Source: an uncultured Clostridia bacterium
Lineage (GTDB): Bacteria; Bacillota; Clostridia; Oscillospirales; Acutalibacteraceae
DNA: 5,304 nt
Assembly (NCBI GenBank): GCA_937875885.1
Contig: CALEIO010000037.1
Location: forward strand, 1-5,304
Direction of reading: 5' to 3'
The notes under the pieces are model-generated. The model made no database searches. It saw only the letters and a list, made by a program, of their open reading frames with translations, and was not told the origin of the DNA. Position numbers and translations under genes: made by a program. This document shows, piece after piece, positions 1 to 4,421 of this stretch (positions are counted from its first letter, which is position 1; each line of letters begins with the position of its first letter).

Positions 1-75
1 GGGGTATAGCTCAGTTGGTAGAGCAGCGGTCTCCAAAACCGCGTGCCGAGGGTTCAAGTCCTTCTGCCCCTGCCA
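1..75 (+). tRNA. tRNA-Trp (CCA anticodon), first base outside window
   Basis: This is a tryptophan tRNA that decodes UGG. The D-arm (GCTC...GAGC, 9-23), the anticodon stem GCGGT/ACCGC with loop CTCCAAA (anticodon CCA), and the T-arm GAGGG-TTCAAGT-CCTTC (48-64) all fold normally. The 3' acceptor strand TGCCCCT (65-71) pairs with GGGGTA at 1-6 plus one further A, which must lie just left of the window, so the 5' end is missing by one base. The discriminator is G72 and the CCA tail is encoded (73-75). A terminator follows immediately. The last 18 bases recur exactly at 274-291, and the T-arm recurs inverted at 130-144. Confidence 0.97.
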
Positions 76-76
76 A

Positions 77-118
77 AATAAAAATGACCATCCACACGGA
101 TGGTCGTTTTTATTTTTA
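77..118 (+). terminator. Intrinsic terminator after tRNA-Trp
   Basis: The stem GACCATCC-ACAC-GGATGGTC is flanked by an A-rich left side and a GTTTTTATTTTT right side that also pair, so it could work on both strands. It starts directly after the tRNA CCA. It closely resembles the terminator at 3569-3607 (the same CCATCC/GGATGG core and the same T-tract), which suggests a terminator stem reused in this genome. Confidence 0.85.
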
Positions 119-129
119 CTTGGAATTAT

Positions 130-280
130 GAAGGACTTGAACCCAAAGTGGGCTTGCACCGTCAAAAAAATAGTCCTGTGGACTGTTTTTTAGGTGCAAG
201 GTGCGAAGACGGGTACCGAAATCGTCAGATTTGGGTCGTCAAGCAGTGCAAATCCGTCTAAAAACGGATTTGCGTCCTTC
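130..280 (+). repeat. Palindromic tRNA-derived miniature element (three hairpins inside an inverted repeat)
   Basis: There is no credible coding here. The ends GAAGGAC (130-136) and GTCCTTC (274-280) are inverted repeats. Between them lie three hairpins: CTTGCACC (153-160) with GGTGCAAG (193-200), enclosing an A-tract/T-tract stem tipped by AGTCC-TGT-GGACT; GACG...ACCGAAATC-GTCA-GATTTGGGT...CGTC (208-240, one G-G mismatch); and GCAAATCCGT/ACGGATTTGC (248-273). As RNA this folds into a closed four-way junction. The left end (130-144) is the exact reverse complement of the tRNA-Trp T-arm at 50-64. The right end runs into a copy of the tRNA 3' end. I infer a non-autonomous mobile or structured-RNA element of tRNA origin. 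A deletion relic of an integrative element is the alternative. Confidence 0.6.
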
Positions 281-291
281 TGCCCCTGCCA
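274..291 (+). repeat. Exact 18-bp direct copy of tRNA-Trp 3' end (att-like)
   Basis: GTCCTTCTGCCCCTGCCA is identical to tRNA bases 58-75, including the CCA tail, 216 bp downstream. The third hairpin of the preceding element ends at 273, exactly at the border of the copy. A duplicated tRNA 3' end is what integrative elements leave as attL/attR, and it lies next to a second tRNA-style terminator (296-332). No integrase is visible in the window, so an att role is inference. Confidence 0.6.
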
Positions 292-295
292 TATT

Positions 296-340
296 AAGAG
301 TACTGTATTGATACAAATACAGTGCTCTTTTTGTTTTTTA
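296..340 (+). terminator. Intrinsic terminator, probably the original tRNA-Trp terminator
   Basis: The 13-bp stem AGAGTACTGTATT (297-309) pairs with AATACAGTGCTCT (316-328) with one G-T pair and a 6-nt loop. It is followed by a T-rich run TTTTTGTTTTTT. It begins five bases after the displaced copy of the tRNA 3' end, the spacing expected if it once directly terminated the tRNA. Confidence 0.85.
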
Positions 341-352
341 TATCAAATTTGC

Positions 353-370
353 CCTGATTTTCAGGTTTTT
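353..370 (+). terminator. Small hairpin with T-tract, weak back-up terminator
   Basis: CCTGA-TTT-TCAGG is followed by TTTTT. The 5-bp stem and 3-nt loop are marginal, but it sits just behind the stronger terminator and could catch read-through. Confidence 0.35.
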
Positions 371-503
371 GTAACGATATTAACTACCATACAATCTGAT
401 GATAATTCTTTTATCGCATTATAATCCTTGCTTTAAGCTCAAAAGTTACAAAAGCACCCACAAGCGGCAACGATAACGCCATAAACCGCAACGATAGGTG
501 TAT
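371..503. other. AT-rich intergenic stretch with no supported gene
   Basis: I see no ORF with a ribosome binding site on either strand. A short minus-strand frame (about 439-534) would encode a hydrophobic 31-residue peptide ending in a Cys-rich tail (CGCFCNF). It lacks a usable start and runs through the terminator hairpin, so I do not call it. Two near-copies of CGGCAACGATA/CCGCAACGATA (464-495) are the only repeats. Confidence 0.5.
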
Positions 504-504
504 A

Positions 505-546
505 CCAAAAAATATTCCCTGTAAAGAGATACACTCCTTACAGGGA
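505..546 (-). terminator. Intrinsic terminator of the SAP-domain gene
   Basis: Read on the minus strand, TCCCTGTAA (546-538) pairs perfectly with TTACAGGGA (524-516) across a 13-nt loop and is followed by ATATTTTTT. It lies about 67 bp beyond the stop codon of the minus-strand gene that ends at 613. Confidence 0.8.
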
Positions 547-612
547 TTCAGTTCAAGAAATATAGCTTAAATTTTCAACTTATTAGCTTTAACATAAGAT
601 TATTATGATTTA

Positions 613-1743
613 TTAATTTTGTTTTAGTTGCTTAACAACGGTTTTACTAACTTCTTTACAAATTTTCAAAGTTGATTCTTTATCTCGTACAATAGAATAA
701 GAAATATAGTCAGCTAATTGTTTTGCACTAAAAACACTAGTATCTTTCATATTCGAAAACTGTTCTATCATAAAGGTATAAAATTGCTCAGGTGTATAAT
801 TCATCCCTTCACGGATAAGAGCAATTTCGTTTAACTCAAAATCTAATAGATAGCACTCCATATTCAAAAACTCTGGTTTCTCGTTAAGCTTAGATGAAAA
901 TGAAGTTGCTAAGATATAATTTATATAACTAATAACATTTTTGAAGTTTATACGATAGAACAAATACTCAAGATAAGTTGTTGCAGCTGTTACTGGATGC
1001 TTTTTTTCCTCTTCAACGAAAAGTGCCATTGCTCGAGTATATTGACAATAATCACTAAACTCCCTTGTTTTAATCCCTTTTTCATATGCAACTAATTGTT
1101 GTTTATTGAGTTCCGAATAAATTAGGTCACGGTACAGCATATGCGGAGATTGGCTTTTCAGCTTATTAACTCTCCATATATCAACTCCCACATCAGATGG
1201 ACTATAAAGATGCTTTTCAACAAAAAAACCAATATAAGCATTTTTCTTAATCGCTTCTTTTCCTTTATCCGTCAAAATCCATTTACCATCTGGGACAAAC
1301 GCTCTCAAAGCCTTATCATCTACTTTATCAACCAAAACAGATACCATATCGGCTTTTTTCCCAGATACCTCTACTACATATTTTGTAGCAATATCTTGAA
1401 GTTCCGATACTTTCAATTTTAATAGAGATTCGCTAACATCAGGTTTACGGATAAAGCCACCATTATACAGATGACCTAACACTTCTTTAGGATAACCAAT
1501 TTGATAGTTGTTTCGCAAATAAGCTGGAAATTTATCGCCATTAACATAGAATTTCTCAGCAATAAATAGCATTAACAGTTCCGTTGGATAAAGGCCATTT
1601 GCATCAGCAACTCCTTTTTGGCAACTATTAGACACCGGAGAAACAGCGGGAGCGGGAGCTATATTATTATTTATTACAGGAGACACTGAAACTTTAGTAT
1701 CATCACCCTGCTTTTTTTTAAAAAGAAAAGAAAAGAATCCCAT
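613..1743 (-). CDS. SAP-domain-containing protein of unknown function
   Basis: The product is 376 residues and its function is unknown. I start at the ATG at 1743 (MGFFSFLFKKK) because AGGTGA lies 5 nt upstream (1749-1754); the earlier in-frame ATG at 1779 has no such site and falls within the promoter. In order: a short hydrophobic-basic N-terminus (1-11); a Pro/Ala/Ser/Asn-rich linker (about 16-38); an alpha-helical, winged-helix-like segment (50-98, GLYPTELL...GGFI); a SAP-like motif (107-141, LKLKVSELQDIATKY...SGKKADMVSVLV), a fold that usually binds nucleic acid; an LTDKGKEAIKKN segment (157-168) like those ending winged helices; then about 200 mostly helical residues that I do not recognise. 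It stands alone with its own promoter and terminator, is more AT-rich than its neighbours, and lies beside tRNA-linked repeats, which suggests an acquired accessory or phage-type gene. Confidence 0.85.
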   Translation of the reverse strand: MGFFSFLFKKKQGDDTKVSVSPVINNNIAPAPAVSPVSNSCQKGVADANGLYPTELLMLFIAEKFYVNGDKFPAYLRNNYQIGYPKEVLGHLYNGGFIRKPDVSESLLKLKVSELQDIATKYVVEVSGKKADMVSVLVDKVDDKALRAFVPDGKWILTDKGKEAIKKNAYIGFFVEKHLYSPSDVGVDIWRVNKLKSQSPHMLYRDLIYSELNKQQLVAYEKGIKTREFSDYCQYTRAMALFVEEEKKHPVTAATTYLEYLFYRINFKNVISYINYILATSFSSKLNEKPEFLNMECYLLDFELNEIALIREGMNYTPEQFYTFMIEQFSNMKDTSVFSAKQLADYISYSIVRDKESTLKICKEVSKTVVKQLKQN

Positions 1744-1761
1744 AAAAATCACCTCAATAAC

Positions 1762-1790
1762 ACTATAACATAGGTACATTGGATATTCAA
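1762..1790 (-). promoter_or_regulatory. Sigma-70/SigA promoter of the SAP-domain gene
   Basis: On the minus strand, TTGAAT (1790-1785), a 17-bp spacer and TATAGT (1767-1762) form a near-consensus promoter. Transcription would begin near 1755, giving a leader of only about a dozen bases that starts almost at the ribosome binding site. Confidence 0.6.
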
Positions 1791-1861
1791 GAAGAATACC
1801 AATATCGCAGGTAACCGTATATAATTAAGTATTATTCAATTTAAAAGGGAAATAGTTACAA

Positions 1862-1891
1862 AAAAGGGCCAATAAATCAATGGACCCTTTT
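1862..1891. terminator. Hairpin with flanking A/T tracts, possible bidirectional terminator
   Basis: AAAAGGG-CCA (1862-1871) pairs with TGG-(A)-CCCTTTT (1881-1891) with one bulged A. The minus-strand reading is followed by six T (CCCTTTTTTG), so it could block transcription running leftward into the SAP gene promoter. The plus-strand T-run is short. Its right arm touches the alternative-stem region that follows. Confidence 0.5.
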
Positions 1892-1961
1892 GTATCAAAC
1901 CCATACACCTTTGCCATATAAGGTGTAAGGTATTGATACAATGCTTTACACCTTATTTTTT
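1890..1961 (+). terminator. Strong terminator overlapping a competing upstream stem (attenuator-like)
   Basis: Segment 1919-1935 (TAAGGTGTAAGGTATTG) pairs with CAATGCTTTACACCTTA (1939-1955) over 17 positions with two G-T pairs and a 3-nt loop, followed by six T: a textbook terminator. The same segment can pair upstream instead. TACACCTT (1904-1911) matches AAGGTGTA (1920-1927) and TTGTATCAA (1890-1898) matches TTGATACAA (1933-1941), giving 19 pairs over 22 positions. The two folds exclude each other, as in transcription attenuators. No gene start or clear promoter lies upstream on this strand, so its target transcript is unknown. Confidence 0.65.
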
Positions 1962-2000
1962 CACTGCAAAACCACCTTTCCACCACACGTGTCCACTCGG

Positions 2001-2029
2001 TTGATTTATTCTTTAGTTTGTAGTATAAT
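2001..2029 (+). promoter_or_regulatory. Sigma-70/SigA promoter of the cyclophilin gene
   Basis: TTGATT (2001-2006), a 17-bp spacer and a perfect TATAAT (2024-2029). Transcription would start near 2036, leaving a leader of about 27 nt with ribosome binding site AGAAGGA (2051-2057). The promoter lies downstream of the terminator at 1919-1961, so that structure does not control this start. The 8-bp palindrome ACACGTGT just upstream (1985-1992) might be incidental. Confidence 0.8.
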
Positions 2030-2062
2030 GCACTTGAATTTATTGCAGAAAGAAGGATAACT

Positions 2063-2578
2063 ATGCTTGATTACGACAAGACTTATTATGCAGATATTGA
2101 TATTGAGGGTTATGGTGTCATCACTGTGAAGCTGGACCAGGATGCTGCGCCCATTACTGCAGAAAACTTTGTGACACTTGCGGAAGAAGGCTTCTACGAC
2201 GGCCTTACCTTCCACCGCATTATCGCAGGTTTTATGATGCAGGGCGGCGACCCCACCGGCACAGGTATGGGTGGCTCTGACGAAACCATCGTGGGTGAAT
2301 TCCGCATGAACGGATACAGCAACAACCTGTCCCACACAAGAGGTGCAATCTCTATGGCTCGCTCCTCAGACCCTGACAGCGCAAGCTCACAGTTCTTCAT
2401 TGTTCACGAGGACAGCTGTTTCCTTGACGGACAGTATGCCGCTTTCGGATATGTTACCGAGGGCATCGAGGTTGTGGATAGAGTCTGCGACGAGGCAATG
2501 CCTATCGACGAAAACGGAACCATTCCCAGAGACCGTCACCCCGTTATGAACTCTGTTACAATCAGAACAGAGGACTAA
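2063..2578 (+). CDS. ppiB: Peptidyl-prolyl cis-trans isomerase, cyclophilin type
   Basis: This 171-residue cytoplasmic foldase catalyses cis-trans isomerisation of Xaa-Pro peptide bonds during protein folding. It is a single cyclophilin domain with no signal peptide or membrane segment. Signature blocks are FHRIIAGFMMQGGDPTGTG (50-68) and GAISMARSSDPDSASSQFFI (94-113). Catalytic and binding residues equivalent to human cyclophilin A are kept: Arg52 (R55), Phe57 (F60), Gln60 (Q63), Gln110 (Q111) and Phe112 (F113). Trp121 is replaced by Phe120 and His126 by Tyr125, as in many bacterial enzymes that bind cyclosporin poorly. The GMGGSDETIVGEF segment is the usual insert of Firmicutes forms. It is monocistronic, with its own promoter, SD and terminator. 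The symbol ppiB follows the usual name for cytosolic bacterial cyclophilins; paralogs are possible. Confidence 0.96.
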   Translation: MLDYDKTYYADIDIEGYGVITVKLDQDAAPITAENFVTLAEEGFYDGLTFHRIIAGFMMQGGDPTGTGMGGSDETIVGEFRMNGYSNNLSHTRGAISMARSSDPDSASSQFFIVHEDSCFLDGQYAAFGYVTEGIEVVDRVCDEAMPIDENGTIPRDRHPVMNSVTIRTED

Positions 2579-2598
2579 CACCTGAATTACAACAAACC

Positions 2599-2659
2599 AA
2601 AGCGTTGCACACCAGAAGAGTAAACCAACACTCTCCTGCGGATGTAACGCTTTTTCTTT
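2599..2659 (+). terminator. Intrinsic terminator of the cyclophilin gene
   Basis: AAAGCGTTGCA (2599-2609) pairs with TGTAACGCTTT (2643-2653), enclosing a second helix AGAAGAGT/ACTCTCCT with one mismatch. The run TTTTTCTTT follows. The long two-tier stem begins 20 bp after the stop codon. Confidence 0.85.
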
Positions 2660-2678
2660 AATACTCGCACATAATTTA

Positions 2679-2709
2679 TTGTGGAATTTCTGTGCTTTTA
2701 TGGTATAAT
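2679..2709 (+). promoter_or_regulatory. Extended -10 promoter of the membrane ferredoxin gene
   Basis: A perfect TATAAT (2704-2709) is preceded by TGG, giving an extended -10 (TGnTATAAT). The best -35, TTGTGG (2679-2684), is 19 bp away and poor, consistent with reliance on the extended -10. The ribosome binding site GGGAGG (2733-2738) lies 8 nt before the ATG at 2747. Confidence 0.7.
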
Positions 2710-2746
2710 CTGTTTATATATTCAGAGTTGATGGGAGGGGTACATA

Positions 2747-3565
2747 ATGCGGAAATATCTTATGCCGATTATTATGCTGACGATATTTGAAGCAGTCGCA
2801 ATTACTCTCTGGCTTACCAAAGACAATTTATTCTATCTGTTCAATTTCAGCTATATCGGTTGCTCCATCGCCTTAGGCATTACACTCTTCATCAGAAAGC
2901 ACAAGTACGCAAGACGTGTTACCCAGCTTTTGGTGGGGCTGTATATGTTGCTCTATCTGGGTTTGATTTGCAACGAAAATATGCAGATTGAGGGATTCTG
3001 GTATTATTTGTTCACCGGTGTTTTTGAAGCTGCCACAATTCATTATGCAGTGGCAAAAATTTTCGGCCCGTTGATTTTCGGAAGAGGTTGGTGCGGTTAC
3101 GCCTGCTGGACTGCAATGGTGTTGGATTTTCTGCCATATAAAGCGCCCAAACAACCTCGAAAGAAAATAGGATTCATCCGATACATTGTATTTGTCGCTT
3201 CATTGGTATTTGTTTCTGCCCTGTTTTTAGCACAGACAGGCAATATAGAAAAAATAATGTTCTGGGCATTTATTACAGGAAATGTTTTGTATTATGCTGT
3301 CGGTATTATCCTTGCATTTTTGCTTAAAGATAATCGCGCTTTCTGCAAATACATCTGTCCGATTGCGGTGTTTATGAAACCCATGAGCTACTTCTCTTTA
3401 TTCAGAGTGAAGTGTGACAAAAGCAAATGTATCTCCTGCGGAAAGTGCAAAAAATCTTGCCCGATGGATGTGGATATGACAGATAATTCCAGAAAACGTC
3501 AAAACGGAACAGAATGTATTCTGTGTTTTGAATGCAAAAAAGCGTGTCCGAAAGATGCACTGTAA
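2747..3565 (+). CDS. NapH/YccM-like membrane 4Fe-4S ferredoxin protein
   Basis: This 272-residue polytopic membrane protein probably passes electrons between a membrane or quinone side and a redox partner; the partner is not known. The N-terminal two thirds hold about five to six hydrophobic segments (about 5-23, 33-50, 58-75, 84-110, 142-163, 171-194). Between them are two paired-cysteine motifs typical of the NapH/NosR/YccM group: GRGWCGYACWT (Cys116, Cys120) and FCKYICP (Cys200, Cys204). The C-terminus is a 2[4Fe-4S] ferredoxin domain: CISCGKCKKSCP (Cys228, 231, 234, 238) and CILCFECKKACP (Cys257, 260, 263, 267). The chain stops right after the second cluster, normal for short clostridial members. 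There are no nap, nos or rnf partners here; it is a single-gene unit between two terminators. Family assignment is firm, function is inferred. Confidence 0.88.
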   Translation: MRKYLMPIIMLTIFEAVAITLWLTKDNLFYLFNFSYIGCSIALGITLFIRKHKYARRVTQLLVGLYMLLYLGLICNENMQIEGFWYYLFTGVFEAATIHYAVAKIFGPLIFGRGWCGYACWTAMVLDFLPYKAPKQPRKKIGFIRYIVFVASLVFVSALFLAQTGNIEKIMFWAFITGNVLYYAVGIILAFLLKDNRAFCKYICPIAVFMKPMSYFSLFRVKCDKSKCISCGKCKKSCPMDVDMTDNSRKRQNGTECILCFECKKACPKDAL

Positions 3566-3568
3566 GAG

Positions 3569-3607
3569 AAAACGACCATCCCATAAGGATGGCCGTTTTT
3601 ATTTTTG
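3569..3607. terminator. Bidirectional terminator between converging genes
   Basis: AAAACG-A-CCATCC, a CATAA loop and GGATGG-C-CGTTTT form a stem with one A-C mismatch, followed by TATTTTT. The A-rich left side supplies a T-tract on the minus strand. It serves the ferredoxin gene (stop at 3565) and the converging HTH gene, whose stop codon (3599-3601) sits in the T-tract. It is a near-copy of the tRNA terminator at 77-118. Confidence 0.85.
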
Positions 3608-3916
3608 TATTAAACCTAAAAGCTTGAGTCTTGAACGGATGCTGCCTGTGGTACGCTTGAACTTTTCTTTGAGTTCCTTTGTACTGCTGCCCGATTTGTA
3701 GAGCTTCACAAGCAGTTCATCATCTTCTTTAGTCCAGGGTTTGCCTGCATTCTCGACTTGCTTTTTATAAGAGTCTGTCTGCTTCAGCACAGCATACAAA
3801 GCACGGAGCACTTCGGGTTTATTGCAGACATTGTCGTCTGACAGCACTTCTCCCGTGGTTGGGTCGATGCCCTCTGCAAGTATTGCAACTATCTCTCTTG
3901 CTCTGTTTATATCCAT
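3599..3916 (-). CDS. Small protein with Myb/SANT-like helix-turn-helix, putative DNA-binding
   Basis: The product is 105 residues, probably a cytoplasmic DNA-binding protein of unknown target. Residues 3-48 (RAREIVAILAEGIDPTTGEV...PEVLRALYAVL) form a small conserved-looking module that I have no name for: helix, a DPxTGE turn, then helix. After a polar linker, residues 60-103 (PWTKEDDELLVKLY...TTGSIRSRLKLLGLI) match a Myb/SANT or trihelix-type HTH: Trp61 and the acidic first helix, then a recognition-type helix with Arg94 and Arg96. The start at 3916 is backed by GGGGGAG (3921-3927). It has its own promoter and shares the terminator at 3569-3607 with the converging gene. The repeat-protein gene lies 86 bp upstream with no terminator between, so cotranscription is also possible. 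Confidence 0.82.
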   Translation of the reverse strand: MDINRAREIVAILAEGIDPTTGEVLSDDNVCNKPEVLRALYAVLKQTDSYKKQVENAGKPWTKEDDELLVKLYKSGSSTKELKEKFKRTTGSIRSRLKLLGLIQK

Positions 3917-3952
3917 AGTGCTCCCCCTGACATTTTCTTTTTCTCTGTATTC

Positions 3953-3980
3953 ATTATATCATCAGAAAATCAAATGTAAA
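3953..3980 (-). promoter_or_regulatory. Sigma-70/SigA promoter of the HTH protein gene
   Basis: On the minus strand TTTACA (3980-3975), a 16-bp spacer and a perfect TATAAT (3958-3953), with TGA immediately before the -10 (extended -10). The leader is about 30 nt. Confidence 0.75.
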
Positions 3981-4002
3981 CAGGTTGGTTTTTGTTGACG
4001 GA

Positions 4003-4314
4003 TTATTTCTTGTGCTTATAATTTCCGAAAAAGCCGGGAGCACAGGAGCCTGCGGGGTTACCGTCTGCATCCCTGTGGCTGAATCCTCCGAATATTCCGG
4101 GGTCGGAGCTGCCTGTGCGGTTACCATTGTTATCGTAATGATTATAGCCGCCGAAGAAGCCGGGGTCTGACCTGCCTACTTTGTTGCCGTTTGCATCGTA
4201 GTTTGTGAAGCCACCGAAAAACGAAGGCTCACTCTTGCCAACAAACTTTCCGTGCTCATCGTAGTGTCTGATTTCTCCGAAAAATCCTCTTTCGCTTCTG
4301 CCTTTGTCTGCCAT
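4003..4314 (-). CDS. Small Gly/aromatic tandem-repeat protein, function unknown
   Basis: I do not recognise a named family. The 103-residue product is almost entirely tandem repeats of 21 residues with the rough pattern xPGFFGGYxHYDxNGNxxGSS: four full units (8-28, 29-49, 50-70, 71-91) and a half unit (92-103). Each unit has FFG-G, an aromatic-Asp pair (YD) and a D-x-N/D-G-N turn, suggesting a short beta-hairpin per unit. There is no signal peptide, membrane segment or enzyme motif; the only Cys (91) is in the last full unit. I start at 4314 (MADKGRSERG) because TGGAGA lies 8 nt upstream. A 20-codon longer frame from 4374 has no ribosome binding site and its extra codons run through a palindromic leader. 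It lies between the deformylase and HTH genes with no terminator on either side. Confidence 0.75.
   Translation of the reverse strand: MADKGRSERGFFGEIRHYDEHGKFVGKSEPSFFGGFTNYDANGNKVGRSDPGFFGGYNHYDNNGNRTGSSDPGIFGGFSHRDADGNPAGSCAPGFFGNYKHKK
4006..4293 (-). repeat. Tandem 63-bp coding repeats (about 4.6 units)
   Basis: The units lie at 4293-4231, 4230-4168, 4167-4105, 4104-4042 and a partial 4041-4006, all in frame. The nucleotide copies differ at many third positions while the protein pattern is kept, so the array is old and appears held by selection on the protein. Confidence 0.8.
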
Positions 4315-4330
4315 AACAAAATCTCCATCA

Positions 4331-4372
4331 GTATTGTATTTGTGTGTATTAATCCCTCTGTATATACAATAC
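4331..4372 (-). promoter_or_regulatory. Structured leader with competing hairpins before the repeat-protein gene
   Basis: A 9-bp perfect inverted repeat (GTATTGTAT/ATACAATAC, 4331-4339 and 4364-4372) ends 3 nt before the ribosome binding site (4322-4327). An alternative 7-bp stem uses GTGTATT (4344-4350) and AATACAC (4368-4374). The left and right arms overlap, so the two are exclusive. A 10-bp palindrome TGTATATACA (4359-4368) also lies here and could be an operator. I could not find a convincing promoter in this gap. Confidence 0.4.
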
Positions 4373-4421
4373 ACTTATGTGTGTCCCATAAACAGTACTC
4401 ACAAAATCATTTTCTACGGTT

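Noticed and set aside
194..424. Plus-strand 76-codon open frame
   Set aside because: It runs through the palindromic element, the tRNA 3' end copy and two terminators, and has no ribosome binding site.
439..534. Minus-strand 31-codon hydrophobic frame with Cys-rich end (and an overlapping hydrophobic frame ending in KARIIMR)
   Set aside because: There is only a GTG start with no usable ribosome binding site, a stop codon just upstream, and overlap with the terminator of the SAP gene. It could be a gene remnant but cannot be supported.
1141..1422. Plus-strand 93-codon frame inside the SAP-domain gene
   Set aside because: It is a shadow of the minus-strand gene, without a ribosome binding site or recognisable sequence.
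306..1941. Shared 11-mer TATTGATACAA in the terminator at 297-328 and in the hairpin at 1919-1955
   Set aside because: The match does not extend, and an 11-base coincidence is expected by chance in a window of this size.
2006..2581. Several frames overlapping the cyclophilin gene on both strands
   Set aside because: The cyclophilin frame carries all family motifs and the promoter; the others have no signals of their own.
3985..4170. Plus-strand low-complexity frame opposite the repeat-protein gene
   Set aside because: Its repetitive Val/Ala/Ile composition mirrors the minus-strand 63-bp repeats.
4315..4374. N-terminal extension of the repeat protein starting at 4374
   Set aside because: There is no ribosome binding site there, and the extension does not match the repeat pattern; the ATG at 4314 has TGGAGA at good spacing.
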